The notes: generated by a model not told the origin, from the letters alone. 64,000 nucleotides of DNA from Nocardioides humi (GCF_006494775.1 NZ_CP041146.1:496001-560000); one strand, 5' to 3'. Shown: positions 15,715 to 24,434, counted from the first letter of the stretch. Translations and numbers: made by a program.

Positions 15715-17040
15715 GCGCCGGCGGCGGCGGGTGGGCCGGACGCCGAGCAGCACGCTGCCGAGGATCCGGAGCCGGATGCCGCGCAGGTGCTCGGCCGCGC
15801 GGCGCACGAACCGGGGGTGGACCCGGCCCGACGGCACGGTGAGGAGCATCGCGCCGTGGATCGCCATGATCCGGGCGTCCTCGGAGCCGGACACCGGCGG
15901 CGCGTGCGCGATGACCACGTCGTAGGCGTCCTCGGTCTCCTGGAGCAGGCCGCGGAAGCGCATCTCGAGCAGGCTCGGGGCGGCGAGGTGGGCGTGGCCC
16001 AGCGGGAGCACGTGCACCTGCGGGGTCGGGCCCACGATCACGGCCTCCTCGAGGGTGCAGCTGCCGGCCATCACGTCGTACAGGCCGGGCTCGCCGGGCT
16101 CCTCGAGCGCGGGGTGGACGTCGCCGTCGCGGTCGGCGTTGATGACGAGCACGCGGTGGCCGACCTCGGCCAGGGCCGTCGCCAGGTTGACCTCGGTCCA
16201 CCCGGCCCACGGGTCCGACCCGCTCGCCGAGGCGACGACCAGCAGCCGGCACGGGTCCTCGGCGCTGGCGAACTCCACCGCGATCCGCAACGCGCGGATG
16301 GACTGGAACTCCTCGGCGTCCAACCGCAGGGCGGGTACGCCGGCGGGGTCGGCCGGCTTCGGGATGACGCCGAGCACGGTGGTCTCCGAGACCTCGCCCA
16401 TCTCGTCGGGGTCGGTGACGGTGCGGAACATCCGGTCGGCCACGACCGCGGCGGCGACGGCGAGCAGCGCGGCCAGGACGATGCCGGCGAGGCTGGTCAG
16501 CGGGATGTTGGGCGAGCTGAAGGTGTCGGGGACGATCGCGTCCTCGGTCACGTGGTAGTCGAAGGAGCCGTTGCTCGGGTCGTGCAGCGGGAGCGCCTCG
16601 ACCACGAGGTTCGCGATCTGGGCCGCCTTCTTGGGGTCGGTGTCGTGCACCGACACCTGGACGATCACGGTGCCCTCGACGACCTTGCCGCTCACCTCGT
16701 CGGCGAGTCGCGCGCTCGAGCGGTCCGCGACCCGGCCGGAGACCTCCTCGAGCAGCGGGCGCGACTCGGCGACGTCGGCGATGGTGCCGAGCAGGTCGGA
16801 GTAGCTCGCGGCCGAGGGGGCGAGGTCGGCCTTCGGGGTCACGGCGATCCGCGCGGACGCGGTGTACTCGCGCTCGGCCAGCACCAGGCCCGCCGCGACG
16901 ACGTTCGCGACGAGCGCGAACACCAGCAGCACCACCCACTTGCGGCGCCACAGCAGGGCACCGGTGGCGCGAAGCCCGCCCCGCACGGTCATCGGGCGCG
17001 GCCCGACATGCTCGATCGGGTCCAGGGATGTCGTCGACAT
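15700..17040 (-). CDS. Wzz/BY-kinase-like protein with degenerate Walker A
   Basis: 446 residues. Wzz part: helix at about 33-53 (WVVLLVFALVANVVAAGLVL), EYTASARIAVTP, periplasmic helices, second helix at about 180-202. The cytoplasmic part looks like a ParA/MinD-type BY-kinase: EEFQSIRALRIAVEF, then VVASASGSDPWAGWTEVNLA in place of the usual S-x-x-P/G-E-G-K-S/T P-loop, and VLVINADRDG in place of the D-A-D-x-R Walker A'. The Walker Lys is missing and there is no C-terminal Tyr cluster (the tail is RRRRRSRPF). I infer that it does not bind ATP normally and serves as a structural co-polymerase. A 14-bp direct duplication overlaps the stop codon. Confidence 0.8.
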   Translation of the reverse strand: MSTTSLDPIEHVGPRPMTVRGGLRATGALLWRRKWVVLLVFALVANVVAAGLVLAEREYTASARIAVTPKADLAPSAASYSDLLGTIADVAESRPLLEEVSGRVADRSSARLADEVSGKVVEGTVIVQVSVHDTDPKKAAQIANLVVEALPLHDPSNGSFDYHVTEDAIVPDTFSSPNIPLTSLAGIVLAALLAVAAAVVADRMFRTVTDPDEMGEVSETTVLGVIPKPADPAGVPALRLDAEEFQSIRALRIAVEFASAEDPCRLLVVASASGSDPWAGWTEVNLATALAEVGHRVLVINADRDGDVHPALEEPGEPGLYDVMAGSCTLEEAVIVGPTPQVHVLPLGHAHLAAPSLLEMRFRGLLQETEDAYDVVIAHAPPVSGSEDARIMAIHGAMLLTVPSGRVHPRFVRRAAEHLRGIRLRILGSVLLGVRPTRRRRRSRPF

Positions 17041-17047
17041 GGCTGTC

Positions 17048-18088
17048 CTAACTGGGGATCAGTGCTGCTGCTGGCGTGTGCTGGTAGACGGTGTCGAGCC
17101 GGCGGCGCTGGGCCGCGACCGAGTGCTCGGCGGCGAAGGCGAGCGAGCTCTGCTGCTCGGCCGCCCAGAGGCCGGGCTCGTGCAGGCCGACGAGGCGGAG
17201 CGCGATGTCCTCGGGCGTGGCGGCCAGGCCGGGGACGCCGAGGCTCTCGAGCGTCGGGATCCGGCGGGCCACGATCGGGAGGCCGACCGCCGCCGCCTCG
17301 ATGATGCTGACCGGCGCGCCCTCCCAGGCCGCGGTGTGCACATAGGCCTGGGCCGACGCGAGCCGTCGTACGACGTCCTCGCGCGGGAGCCAGCCGGACA
17401 CGGCCACCCCGCCGTCGCGCAGCTCGGCCTCCGCCCGGGCGTCGCCGCCGCCGAGCCACTCCCACCGGGCGGGCACGAGGCCAGCGCTGTCGAAGGCCCG
17501 CTTGGCCGCCAGCAGGTGGCGCCAGTCCTTCTGCGCACCGACCCGGCCGACGGTCACGATCCGCGGGGACGCCGCGTGGCGGGCGCGCGCGTCGGGCGGG
17601 GTGAGCGCCCGGTTGGGCACGGTGACCACGCGGCGGTGCCCGAGGTTGCGGGCCAGAGCCGCCTCGTGCGGGGAGCAGGCGACCAGCACCGCCGTACGGC
17701 GGATCAGCGAGCGCTCCACGCGCCGGATGCCGGATCGCATCACGGTGCCGATGTCGCGCCGCTCGAACGCGAAGCAGTGGGGGCTGTAGACGACGTCGAC
17801 GCCGAGCTCGACGGACCGCGCGAGCATCCCGGCGTACGACGAGTGCGCGTGCAGGTGGTCGGGGCTCAGCAGGTCGACCGCCGCGCGCAGCCCGCGCACC
17901 GCGGACAGCGGGCGCCGCGACAGGGAACTCGTGGATCCGAACAGGTGCCGTCCATCGCCGGTGTCGGCGTGGTCGCGCCGCGGCCAGGTGAGGAGGTGGT
18001 GCTCGATGTCCGGGGTCGCGTCGACCATGGTGAGGACCGAGCTCAGCACTCCTCCCCCCACCGACTCGACGAGATGGACGACACGCAT
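17048..18088 (-). CDS. Glycosyltransferase family 4
   Basis: 346 residues. The N-terminus MRVVHLVESVGGGVLSSVLT has the Gly-rich loop; DHLHAHSSYAGMLAR and YSPHCFAFERRD follow. C-terminal lobe: VTVPNRAL, IVTVGRVGAQKDWRHLL, WLGGGDARAEAEL, AYVHTAAWEGAPVSIIEAAA and the E-x7-E spacing there. GT-B retaining transferase of the repeat-unit pathway. Start at 18088 (ATG); the gene follows the coiled-coil protein by 2 bases and precedes the Wzz-kinase gene by 7, so all three are co-transcribed. Confidence 0.87.
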   Translation of the reverse strand: MRVVHLVESVGGGVLSSVLTMVDATPDIEHHLLTWPRRDHADTGDGRHLFGSTSSLSRRPLSAVRGLRAAVDLLSPDHLHAHSSYAGMLARSVELGVDVVYSPHCFAFERRDIGTVMRSGIRRVERSLIRRTAVLVACSPHEAALARNLGHRRVVTVPNRALTPPDARARHAASPRIVTVGRVGAQKDWRHLLAAKRAFDSAGLVPARWEWLGGGDARAEAELRDGGVAVSGWLPREDVVRRLASAQAYVHTAAWEGAPVSIIEAAAVGLPIVARRIPTLESLGVPGLAATPEDIALRLVGLHEPGLWAAEQQSSLAFAAEHSVAAQRRRLDTVYQHTPAAALIPS

Positions 18089-18090
18089 GA

Positions 18091-19073
18091 TCAGGCCTCG
18101 GACCCCTCGGCGCGGAACATGGCGCCCAGCTGGCGGCCCTCGGAGCGCCCGGCCGGCTCCGCGCGCTCTCCGGTCGCGGTCTCCACGGACGGGTCCTGCT
18201 CGTCGCCGGCCCCGGGCTCGTCGACCGTCGGCTCGTCGCCCGCGGGCTCGTCGACCGCGAGGTCCTCGTCGGCCGGCTCGACGGGCGTGGCCGGCGGGTT
18301 GCGGCGGGTCTCCTCCAGCAGGGCATCGATCGCGCACAGCCGGTCCTCGACGGTGGCCATGGCGATGTCGAGGGCGCGCGCGATGTCGGCCATCGACGAC
18401 TGGATGCCGGCGCCGAGGTCCGCTGCCTGGTGCAGCACCTCGCGGGCCCGGCCGCGGATCTCCTCCGCGTCGCGGGCACCGCGCGCGGCGGCCTCGCCGA
18501 CGTAGAGCCGGGCGGTCTGCTCGGCCTCGGCCATGGCCGAGCGCATCGCCTCCGCGCGGATGCTGTCGGCGTCGCGCTCGGCCTCCTTGGTGAGGGAGTC
18601 GGTGGCGGCCTCGACCCGGGCCCGCTGCTCCTTGACCCACTCGATGGCCTCGTAGCGGGAGCGCTCGGCGTCGGCCACGGCCTCGGCGCGCACCCGCTCG
18701 GCGACGTCGCGGGCCTCGACCACGATCTGCTCGGCCTGCTCGGTCGCGTCGTTGCGCGCCTGGGCGGCCATGGTCAGCATCTCCTGCGCCTGCTGCTGGG
18801 CGTCGCGGGTCGCGCGCAGCGTCTCGGCGTGCTCGGTGACCGACAGGACCGGCGGCACGGGTGCGGGCCGCCCGGGCGTGGGTGCGGCCGCTTCCGGGGA
18901 CTCGGGGGACTCGGGGGACTCGGGGGACTCGGCCGGCGCCGCCTCCTCGTCCGGCGTGGCGTCGGGGTCGACCTCACCCCCTCCAGCTCCGCCAGGACGT
19001 CGTCGAACGCGGCCGCGGCCTGGGCGGCGCGGTCCCCACTGTTGCGAGCGCGGTTGAACATGTTGGTCTCCAT
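18091..19073 (-). CDS. Large coiled-coil scaffold-like protein, apparent 1-base frameshift
   Basis: Rejoined length about 327 residues. The first 32 codons (METNMFNRARNSGD, AFDDVLAELEG) lie in one frame and the rest in another; one extra C in the run at 18977-18981 gives ELEGGEVDPD and a continuous protein. Architecture: FDDVLAELE motif (about 23-31), acidic Pro/Glu linker with ESP repeats, a ~160-residue Ala/Glu/Arg coiled coil (DVAERVRAEAVADAERSRYE), a helix GIQSSMADIARALDIAMATV, then an acidic tail. It has the same plan as the protein at 10063-10782. ATP-synthase-b or DivIVA similarity is superficial. Positioning or clustering of the polymer machinery is inferred. Without repair the long frame alone would lack the N-terminal motif. 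Confidence 0.7.
18896..18931. repeat. 9-bp tandem repeat, four copies
   Basis: GGGGACTCG repeated four times inside the linker of the coiled-coil gene. On the minus strand it encodes Glu-Ser-Pro repeats. The length is a multiple of three, so copy-number change would lengthen or shorten the linker without breaking the frame. Confidence 0.9.
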
Positions 19074-19085
19074 CGGTTGAAGGGG

Positions 19086-19783
19086 TCAGTAGGCGCCCCG
19101 CGCGCCCACGACCGCGGGGAGCGTGCGGAGGAGGATCCATAGGTCGAGTGCCAGCGAGCGTCGCTCGATGTACTCCAGGTCGAGGGCGACGGCGTCGTCC
19201 CACGCGAGGTCGCTGCGGCCGCTGATCTGGGCGAGGCCGGTGATCCCCGGCCGTACGGCGCAGCGCCGGTGCTCACGCGCCTCGAACCGGGCGACCTCCC
19301 GCGGGGTGGTCGGCCGCGGCCCGACGAGCGCCATGGTGCCGTTGAGCACGTTCCACAGCTGCGGGAGCTCGTCCAGGGAGGACTTCCGCAGCCACCGGCC
19401 CACGGGGTCACCCGCGGGTCGCGGTGCAGCTTGTTGAGCGGGCCGGAGCCGTCGTCGGCCTGCGCGAACACCTCGTCGGCCCGCTGGTCGGCGTCCCGGC
19501 ACATGGTGCGGAACTTGACCAGCACGAACCGGCGCCCGCCGTGGCCGACCCGCTCCTGGCGGAACAGGACCGGCCCGCGGCTGGTCGCCACGATCAGCAC
19601 CGCCACGACGGCCAGCACCGGCAGCAGCACCACCAGGGCGAGCGTGGCGACGCTCAGGTCCAGCGCGCGTCGTACCCGGCCGTGGCCGAGCACCGGCACG
19701 GCCGAGCCCAGGACGACGGCGGGCGCCTCCCGGCGCCGGCGCCCGTCGGCGAGGACCTGTGCGTTGTCGGGCAGTGCGCTCAC
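19086..19783 (-). CDS. Initiating sugar-phosphate transferase (PglC/WcaJ C-domain type), apparent 1-base frameshift
   Basis: Rejoined length 232 residues, the short monotopic class of polyprenyl-phosphate sugar-1-phosphate transferases. One hydrophobic segment (about 37-62) is followed by GPVLFRQERVGHGGRRF, VKFRTMCRDADQ and, after the break, WLRKSSLDELPQLWNVLNG, MALVGPRPTTPREV, PGITGLAQISGRSDLAWDD. These are the family's K-F-R-T-M, S-L-D-E-L-P-Q and G-P-R-P blocks. The two halves are in different frames; adding one C to ACGGGG at 19402-19407 gives TPVGRWLRKS, as expected for the family. It primes synthesis by loading the first sugar phosphate on undecaprenyl phosphate. GTG at 19783 shares GTGA with the preceding stop. 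Confidence 0.85.
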
Positions 19784-20238
19784 GGACTCGTCCCGTCGGC
19801 GTCGTCGGGGTCGGGCCGGGCGGCGTAGGTCCGGGCGAACTCACCGAACTCCGCCGCGCGCAGCTCGACCCGGAAGGCCTCGCGGACCGTGGCCATCAGC
19901 CGGTCCGCCTCGTCCAGGCGGGCGTTGAGCACGCCCAGCCCGGCGTTGCGCATGGAGTCGGCGTGGCCCAGGGCCTCGGTGACGATCCCCCGCGCCTCGC
20001 GGTCGGCCTCGGCCAGCTTCTCGGTGGTCAGCCGCAGCGCCATCGAGCGCAGCCGCTGGACCTCCTTGGCGACCAGGCGCAGCAGCCGGGCGGCCTCGGT
20101 CGGATCGACGACCATGGCGTGCTCGAGGCGCTCGAGGAGATGGTCGATCTCCCGGTGCGGCAGGAACGCGGGCCAGTCCGGGGCAGGGTTCGGCTCGGTG
20201 TCGTGCTGCTGCGTCGAGCCTTCGGGCGTAGTGGGCAA
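19780..20238 (-). CDS. Small coiled-coil protein heading the polysaccharide operon
   Basis: About 152 residues if started at TTG 20238, which has AGGAG 10-14 bases upstream. The frame stays open to an ATG at 20340, but codons there lose the G/C third-position bias (CCA CGA CCA GTA), so I prefer the shorter form. The protein is almost all helix: HREIDHLLERLEHAMVVD, then VAKEVQRLRSMALRLTTEKL and further heptad-like sequence. No membrane segment. It is the third coiled-coil protein of the cluster and, as first gene, may be a regulator or scaffold. Its stop overlaps the sugar transferase start (GTGA). Confidence 0.65.
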   Translation of the reverse strand: MPTTPEGSTQQHDTEPNPAPDWPAFLPHREIDHLLERLEHAMVVDPTEAARLLRLVAKEVQRLRSMALRLTTEKLAEADREARGIVTEALGHADSMRNAGLGVLNARLDEADRLMATVREAFRVELRAAEFGEFARTYAARPDPDDADGTSP

Positions 20239-20360
20239 CGGGCGCCGCTCCTGTACTGGTCGTGGTGTGGTGACGGGGAGACCGACAACCACTGCCGGGT
20301 CACACAGCACAGGTGCAGGGAGGATCGCCCGCTGATCCATGCGGGCCGGAGAATTTTGGC

Positions 20361-20380
20361 GAGCCGTCGTACGACGGCTC
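20361..20380. promoter_or_regulatory. 20-bp perfect palindrome
   Basis: GAGCCGTCGTACGACGGCTC is a perfect inverted repeat with no loop, between the end of the TPR-CHAT gene and the first polysaccharide gene. It could be an operator for the polysaccharide operon or part of a terminator for the CHAT gene; there is no T-run after it in either direction. The adjacent AATTTT at 20352-20357 is unusually AT-rich for this DNA. No convincing -35/-10 pair was found in 20239-20413. Confidence 0.6.
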
Positions 20381-20413
20381 CGGACCCCGGGCCGGGCGGC
20401 CGGGTCGACGCCG

Positions 20414-23010
20414 TCAGGCGGCCGGGGTGAAGTACCGGAACGCGGCCCAGTGGTAGGGGTGCGGATGGGTCCGCGCCACCGCGTGCCGGGCCCGGCCGAG
20501 CGCGGTCCGCGGCGAGTCGCCGGCCGCGATCCGCTCGTAGAAGTGGGTCATCAGGGTCACGGTGACCTCGTCGTCGACCGGCCACAGCGACGCCACGACG
20601 CCGTCGGCGCCGGCGCTCAGGCAGGCCCAGGCCAGTCCGATCGGCCGCAGCAGGTGGCCGGCGGCCCGGCCGGAGCCGCAGGCGCTCAGCACGATCACCC
20701 GGCCGCGCAGGTCGAACCGTCCGTCGACCAGCTCGGCGGCCGTGAGCCACCCGTCCGCCAGCCGCAGGGCGGAGAAGAGCGGGTTCCCGGCGTGGAACCG
20801 GCCGTGCGCGGCCACGTGCACGAGGTCGGCCGAGCCGATCCGGCCCGCCAGCGCGTCGGCGGTCGCCGTCGCCCCGACCCGGACCTCCGAGCGGGGCAGG
20901 GTCGCCGCGATCATCTCCGCCTCGGCGGCGATCGCCGGCGCCTGCTCGTCCGGCGCCGCCAGCACGAGCACCCGCAGCTCGCCGGCGGCGGCCGACTCGG
21001 CCGGCTCGGCCGGCTCGGCCGGCATCGGGGCGGCGAGCTCCGGCGGCGTCAGCTGCCGCCGCCAGGACGCGCCGACGTCGAGCAGGGCATCGAACGGGAC
21101 GCCGAGCAGGTGGCGGTGGGCGGCCACCTCGAGCGGCTCGAGCTCGATGTCCGCCAGGAGGTCGGCGAGCGGCAGGACCAGGTGGTCGTAGAGCGCGTCC
21201 AGCGACGGCGAGGCGGCGGCGCCCGACCCGAGGACCGCGACCAGGTGGCACTCCTGCTGCCAGGCCGACACCAGCCGGGCGGTCTCCGGGGCGGCGCCGC
21301 CCAGGCGGCGTACGTGCACCTGGCCCTCGCGCAGCACGAAGGCGATCACGTCGGCGCCGGTGACGTAGTACTCGACGACCGGCCCCTCCGGCACCGGCGG
21401 CAGGTCCGGCGTCGCGACCTGGCCTCCCGCCGTGAGGCCGCGCCGGGCGCCGGCGATGAGGCTGTCGACGTCGATCGCCGACACCGCCGCCTCGTCGACG
21501 TGCCAGCCGTGGGTGTGGGCCCGCAGGGCGGAGAAGGCGGACGCCTTGGCCGCCCGGACCCGCTGCCAGGCCTCGATCAGGGCGGCATGGCCGCCGTCCT
21601 CGACGAGCAGGTCGATCAGCTCGTCGCTCGCCTCGGCGAGCAGCCCGCCGTGGCCGCCTCCCGCCCGGGGCCGCTGGGTGAGCAGGTGGGCCATGGCGCA
21701 GGCGGCGCGCAGCTCCTCGGCGGCCTGCCGGGTGCTCCCGGCCTGCCGGAGCCGGCGGGCGCGGACGATCCGCAGCTCCAGGCGCAGCTCCGGGCGGCCC
21801 AGCCGGTCGACCTCGGCCGAGGCGACCGCGATCCGGGCCTCGGCCTCCTGCGGGTCGCGCAGCGCCTGGGCCATCAGCAGGGTGGCCCGCACCCGGGCGG
21901 TGTCGGCGACCGACTCGTCCTGCAGCACGCGTCCCAGCTGCAGGACCGCCGCGTCGCCGCTCCCCTCCGTGCAGGCGATCCGGGCCAGCAGCAGCCGGGC
22001 CTCGTCGCGCGAGAGGACGTCGCCGCAGGCGGTGGCCAGCTGCTCGGCGGCGACCAGGGCGTGCCGGGCGGTGTCGGCCCGGCCCAGCCGCAGCGCGGCG
22101 GCGGCGCAGACCAGCTCGGCGCGGGCGCAGGCCGCCATCCGGCCGGCGTCCCGGAACGCGTCGCGGGCGGCCAGGCCGCGCTCGTAGGCCTCCTCGGCGA
22201 GGCCCGCGCTCAACAGCGCCTCCGCGAGCGCCCGGTCCCGCTCGGCGACGCCGCAGCCCAGCTGCTCGAGCGTGGGGCCGATCCGCTCCAGCAGCTCCAT
22301 CGCGGACACCGGGCTGCCGGCCGCCGCGAGCGCCTCGGCGATGGGGACCACGGCGGCCGCCGCGGCGTGCGCCGCGCCCTCCTGCAGCGCCTGCTGCCGG
22401 GCGTCGCAGAGCAGCTCGAGCGCCTGGTGGACCAGGCCGTCGGCGACCAGCACCCGGCCGCGGCGCAGCGCGACCTGCGCCACCTCGTACCGATCGCCGA
22501 GGCGCCGGGCGAGGTCGTCGGCGAGGTCGAAGTGCCGCACGGCACCCGCGAGGTCGCCGGTGGCGGCGTGGGCGCTGCCGAGCTGCTGGTGCGCCGTCAG
22601 GTGCAGCCGGGTCGCGAGCTCCTCGTCGGTGACGCTGCCCCGCTCGATGCCGCTGAGGATCCGGCCGACCAGGAGGATCACGTCGGCGTACTCGCCCGCG
22701 GCGAGCATCACCGCCGTCCGGCCGAGCATGGCCCCCGGGCCTCGAGCGCGCGGCCGGCGGCGAGCCAGGCCATCCGCGAGAGCTGGTACGCCGTGATGGC
22801 GCCGAGCAGGTCGCCCCGGGTGAGCTCGACCTCGCCCCGGATCGCGTGGAGACGACCGGCGTGCAGGTGGTCCTGCTGCCGGTCGACGAGGGCGGCCGCC
22901 CGGTCGAGCAGCTCGATGCAGCGGGCGATGTCGCTGCGGCGTACCCGTGCGGCCTCGTCGATGAGGCTCGCGAGGGCGTGCTCGCGATCCTCGATGAGCT
23001 CGGCGACCAT
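20414..23010 (-). CDS. TPR-CHAT (caspase-like) protease, apparent 1-base frameshift
   Basis: Rejoined length about 865 residues. The N-terminal ~500 residues are helical TPR-like repeats (LGSAHAATGDLAGAVRHFDL, AALRLGRADTARHALVAAEQ). The C-terminal CHAT domain has VHVAAHGRFHAGNPLFSALR (catalytic His, roughly residue 737) and VIVLSACGSGRAAGHLL (catalytic Cys, roughly 784), both intact, ending SLWPVDDEVTVTLMTHFYER as usual. The first ~93 codons (from ATG 23010) and the rest are in different frames; one extra C at 22732-22736 gives EARGAMLGRT. It lies directly behind an ECF sigma gene and an anti-sigma-like gene. Inferred role: a sensor-regulated protease acting on one of them. Known CHAT proteins include separase-like proteases and Csx29. 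Confidence 0.85.
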
Positions 23011-23021
23011 GGCGTGCCGGC

Positions 23022-23618
23022 TCAGCCGCGGGTCAGGTCGAGGGCCGCGGCGATCCGGGTGTCGCGGACCACGATGCGCAGCTCGTCGATCGAGTCGGGC
23101 ACCTCGGTGAGCTCGAACCGGCCGTCCGGCGTGGTGCGCGCCAGCCTGCGGACCACGCCGTCCTCGAGGAGGGTCACGTCGGCGACGCCCGCTCCGTGGT
23201 CGAGGAGCAGCAGGCCGTTGAGGTCGACGTGTCCCGGCATCGCGCGGTGGACCTCGACGACGAAGCGGCCGTGCTCGGTCTCGAACGCGAGGTGGGCGTG
23301 GTCGAGGGCGGCCTCCGCCGAGCGCGTCCCGGTGATCGGCTCCCGGGTGTCGTAGAGCAGGTGCGCCGCGGACCACCGCACCTCGGGCGGGAGGTGCGCG
23401 GGGTCGCCGAGGAGGCCGCGGAGCCGGGCGCTGAGCGCCGCCGGCGGCGCCACCAGCGGGAGCAGGCGCGCGTCGGACAGGAACCGGGTCATCCAGGCGG
23501 CGGCATCCGCGGACGCGTCGTCCGCGGCGACCTCGGCGGCCACCTGCTCGGCCCGCTCGGACGGCAGGCGTCCCTCCACCCAGTCGACGATCTCGGTGAA
23601 GGTCGGACGCCGGGTCAC
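23022..23618 (-). CDS. Anti-sigma-like protein between ECF sigma and TPR-CHAT genes
   Basis: 198 residues. The helical N-terminus (FTEIVDWVEGRLPSERAEQV) resembles the first helices of anti-sigma domains (D-x-V-x-G-x-L-x-x-x-E) but lacks the His-x3-Cys-x2-Cys zinc site; a middle Pro/Ala hinge (about 62-75) leads to a beta-rich C-terminal half (ADVTLLEDGVVRRLARTTPD, SIDELRIVVRDTRIAAALDL). No membrane helix. GTG at 23618 shares GTGA with the sigma stop, and its stop is 11 bases before the CHAT gene. The two-domain form with a hinge is what a protease-gated sigma inhibitor would need, but neither inhibition nor cleavage is shown by sequence. No named family recognised. Confidence 0.65.
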   Translation of the reverse strand: MTRRPTFTEIVDWVEGRLPSERAEQVAAEVAADDASADAAAWMTRFLSDARLLPLVAPPAALSARLRGLLGDPAHLPPEVRWSAAHLLYDTREPITGTRSAEAALDHAHLAFETEHGRFVVEVHRAMPGHVDLNGLLLLDHGAGVADVTLLEDGVVRRLARTTPDGRFELTEVPDSIDELRIVVRDTRIAAALDLTRG

Positions 23619-24259
23619 CACGCCCCGTCCTCGGTCAGGATCGCGCGGAGCTTCTCCAGGCACCGTCCCCGCAGCGGCCCGATGCCGCCGATCGAGCGCC
23701 CGAAGCGCTCGGCGATCTCGGCGTAGCTGGGCTCCTCCGGGTCGAAGTAGAGCGCCTCGAGCAGGCTGCGGCAGGTGCCACCGAGCTCGGCGAGCGCGTC
23801 GTGCAGGGTCAGCACGGTCGCCCAGTCCTCCAGCGACTCGTCGACCTCCTCGGGCGCGACGTCGAGCTGGACGTCGCGCCGGCTGAGGTTGCGGACCCGC
23901 CAGGCCTGGCGCCGGGTCACCGTCATCAGCCACGACGCGAGCCGCTCCTCGTCGCGGATCCGGCCGAGCGAGTCGATCAGGGTGACGAAGGTGCCCTGGG
24001 TGACGTCCGCCGCGTCCTCGGCGGACAGGCCGTTGCGGCGCGCGACCGAGTAGACGAGCCGCTCGTACCGGCCGACCAGCAGGTTCCACGCCTCCGCGTC
24101 GCGGCGCCGGCAGCGGGCGAGCAGCTCGGCGTCGCTCGGCTCCACGACGGCCTCCTGGCCGCGGGTCCGCAGCGGGATCACGTTGTCCCGGGAGGACGGC
24201 GCAGCGCCGGGTGGGGGCGGGACCAGCGGATCGAGCGGATCGGAGGGCCGGGACGTCAT
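23615..24259 (-). CDS. ECF-type RNA polymerase sigma factor
   Basis: 214 residues. Region 2: LLARCRRRDAEAWNLLVGRY, ERLVYSVARRNGLSAEDAAD, VTQGTFVTLIDSLGRIRDEE, then WLMTVTRRQAWRVRN. Region 4: LLEALYFDPEEPSYAEIAER, FGRSIGGIGPLRGRCLEKLR (helix-turn-helix). A proline-rich N-terminal tail (DPLDPLVPPPPG) precedes region 2. Start is uncertain: ATG 24259 is chosen, but the frame is open to a TTG at 24424, near a possible -10 TAGGCT at 24429-24434. It heads a three-gene unit with the anti-sigma-like and TPR-CHAT genes, overlapping the former by four bases. Target promoters unknown. Confidence 0.85.
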   Translation of the reverse strand: MTSRPSDPLDPLVPPPPGAAPSSRDNVIPLRTRGQEAVVEPSDAELLARCRRRDAEAWNLLVGRYERLVYSVARRNGLSAEDAADVTQGTFVTLIDSLGRIRDEERLASWLMTVTRRQAWRVRNLSRRDVQLDVAPEEVDESLEDWATVLTLHDALAELGGTCRSLLEALYFDPEEPSYAEIAERFGRSIGGIGPLRGRCLEKLRAILTEDGAW

Positions 24260-24428
24260 CAGGGTGGGTCGACTTTCGGTGGAGGAGCTGGGCGGGGTCT
24301 CCGCCGGCGCTCCCTTCTCGGGCGCAGCCTCCGGCCTCGCCGCATCCCGAGCGCGGTCCGGCCAGCACTGCGATGCTGAACAGGGCGGTTCGAGCGGGTC
24401 CCGAGTCCGCTCACCCCCCGTCAACGGA

Positions 24429-24434
24429 GCCTAG
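24429..24434 (-). promoter_or_regulatory. Possible -10 box of the sigma/CHAT operon
   Basis: On the minus strand TAGGCT fits the actinobacterial TANNNT -10 pattern that recurs before other genes here. It would start RNA near 24422, about 160 bases before the chosen ATG. No clear -35 is seen. The rest of 24260-24521 shows no gene. Confidence 0.35.

Noticed and set aside
20239..20340. N-terminal extension of the first polysaccharide gene up to ATG 20340
   Set aside because: Codon bias drops in this part and a TTG at 20238 has a good AGGAG site. Kept as an alternative.
20414..24259. A type III-E CRISPR locus
   Set aside because: No repeat array, gRAMP, Cas1 or Cas2 is present in the window. 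Only the sigma/middle/CHAT gene content is similar.
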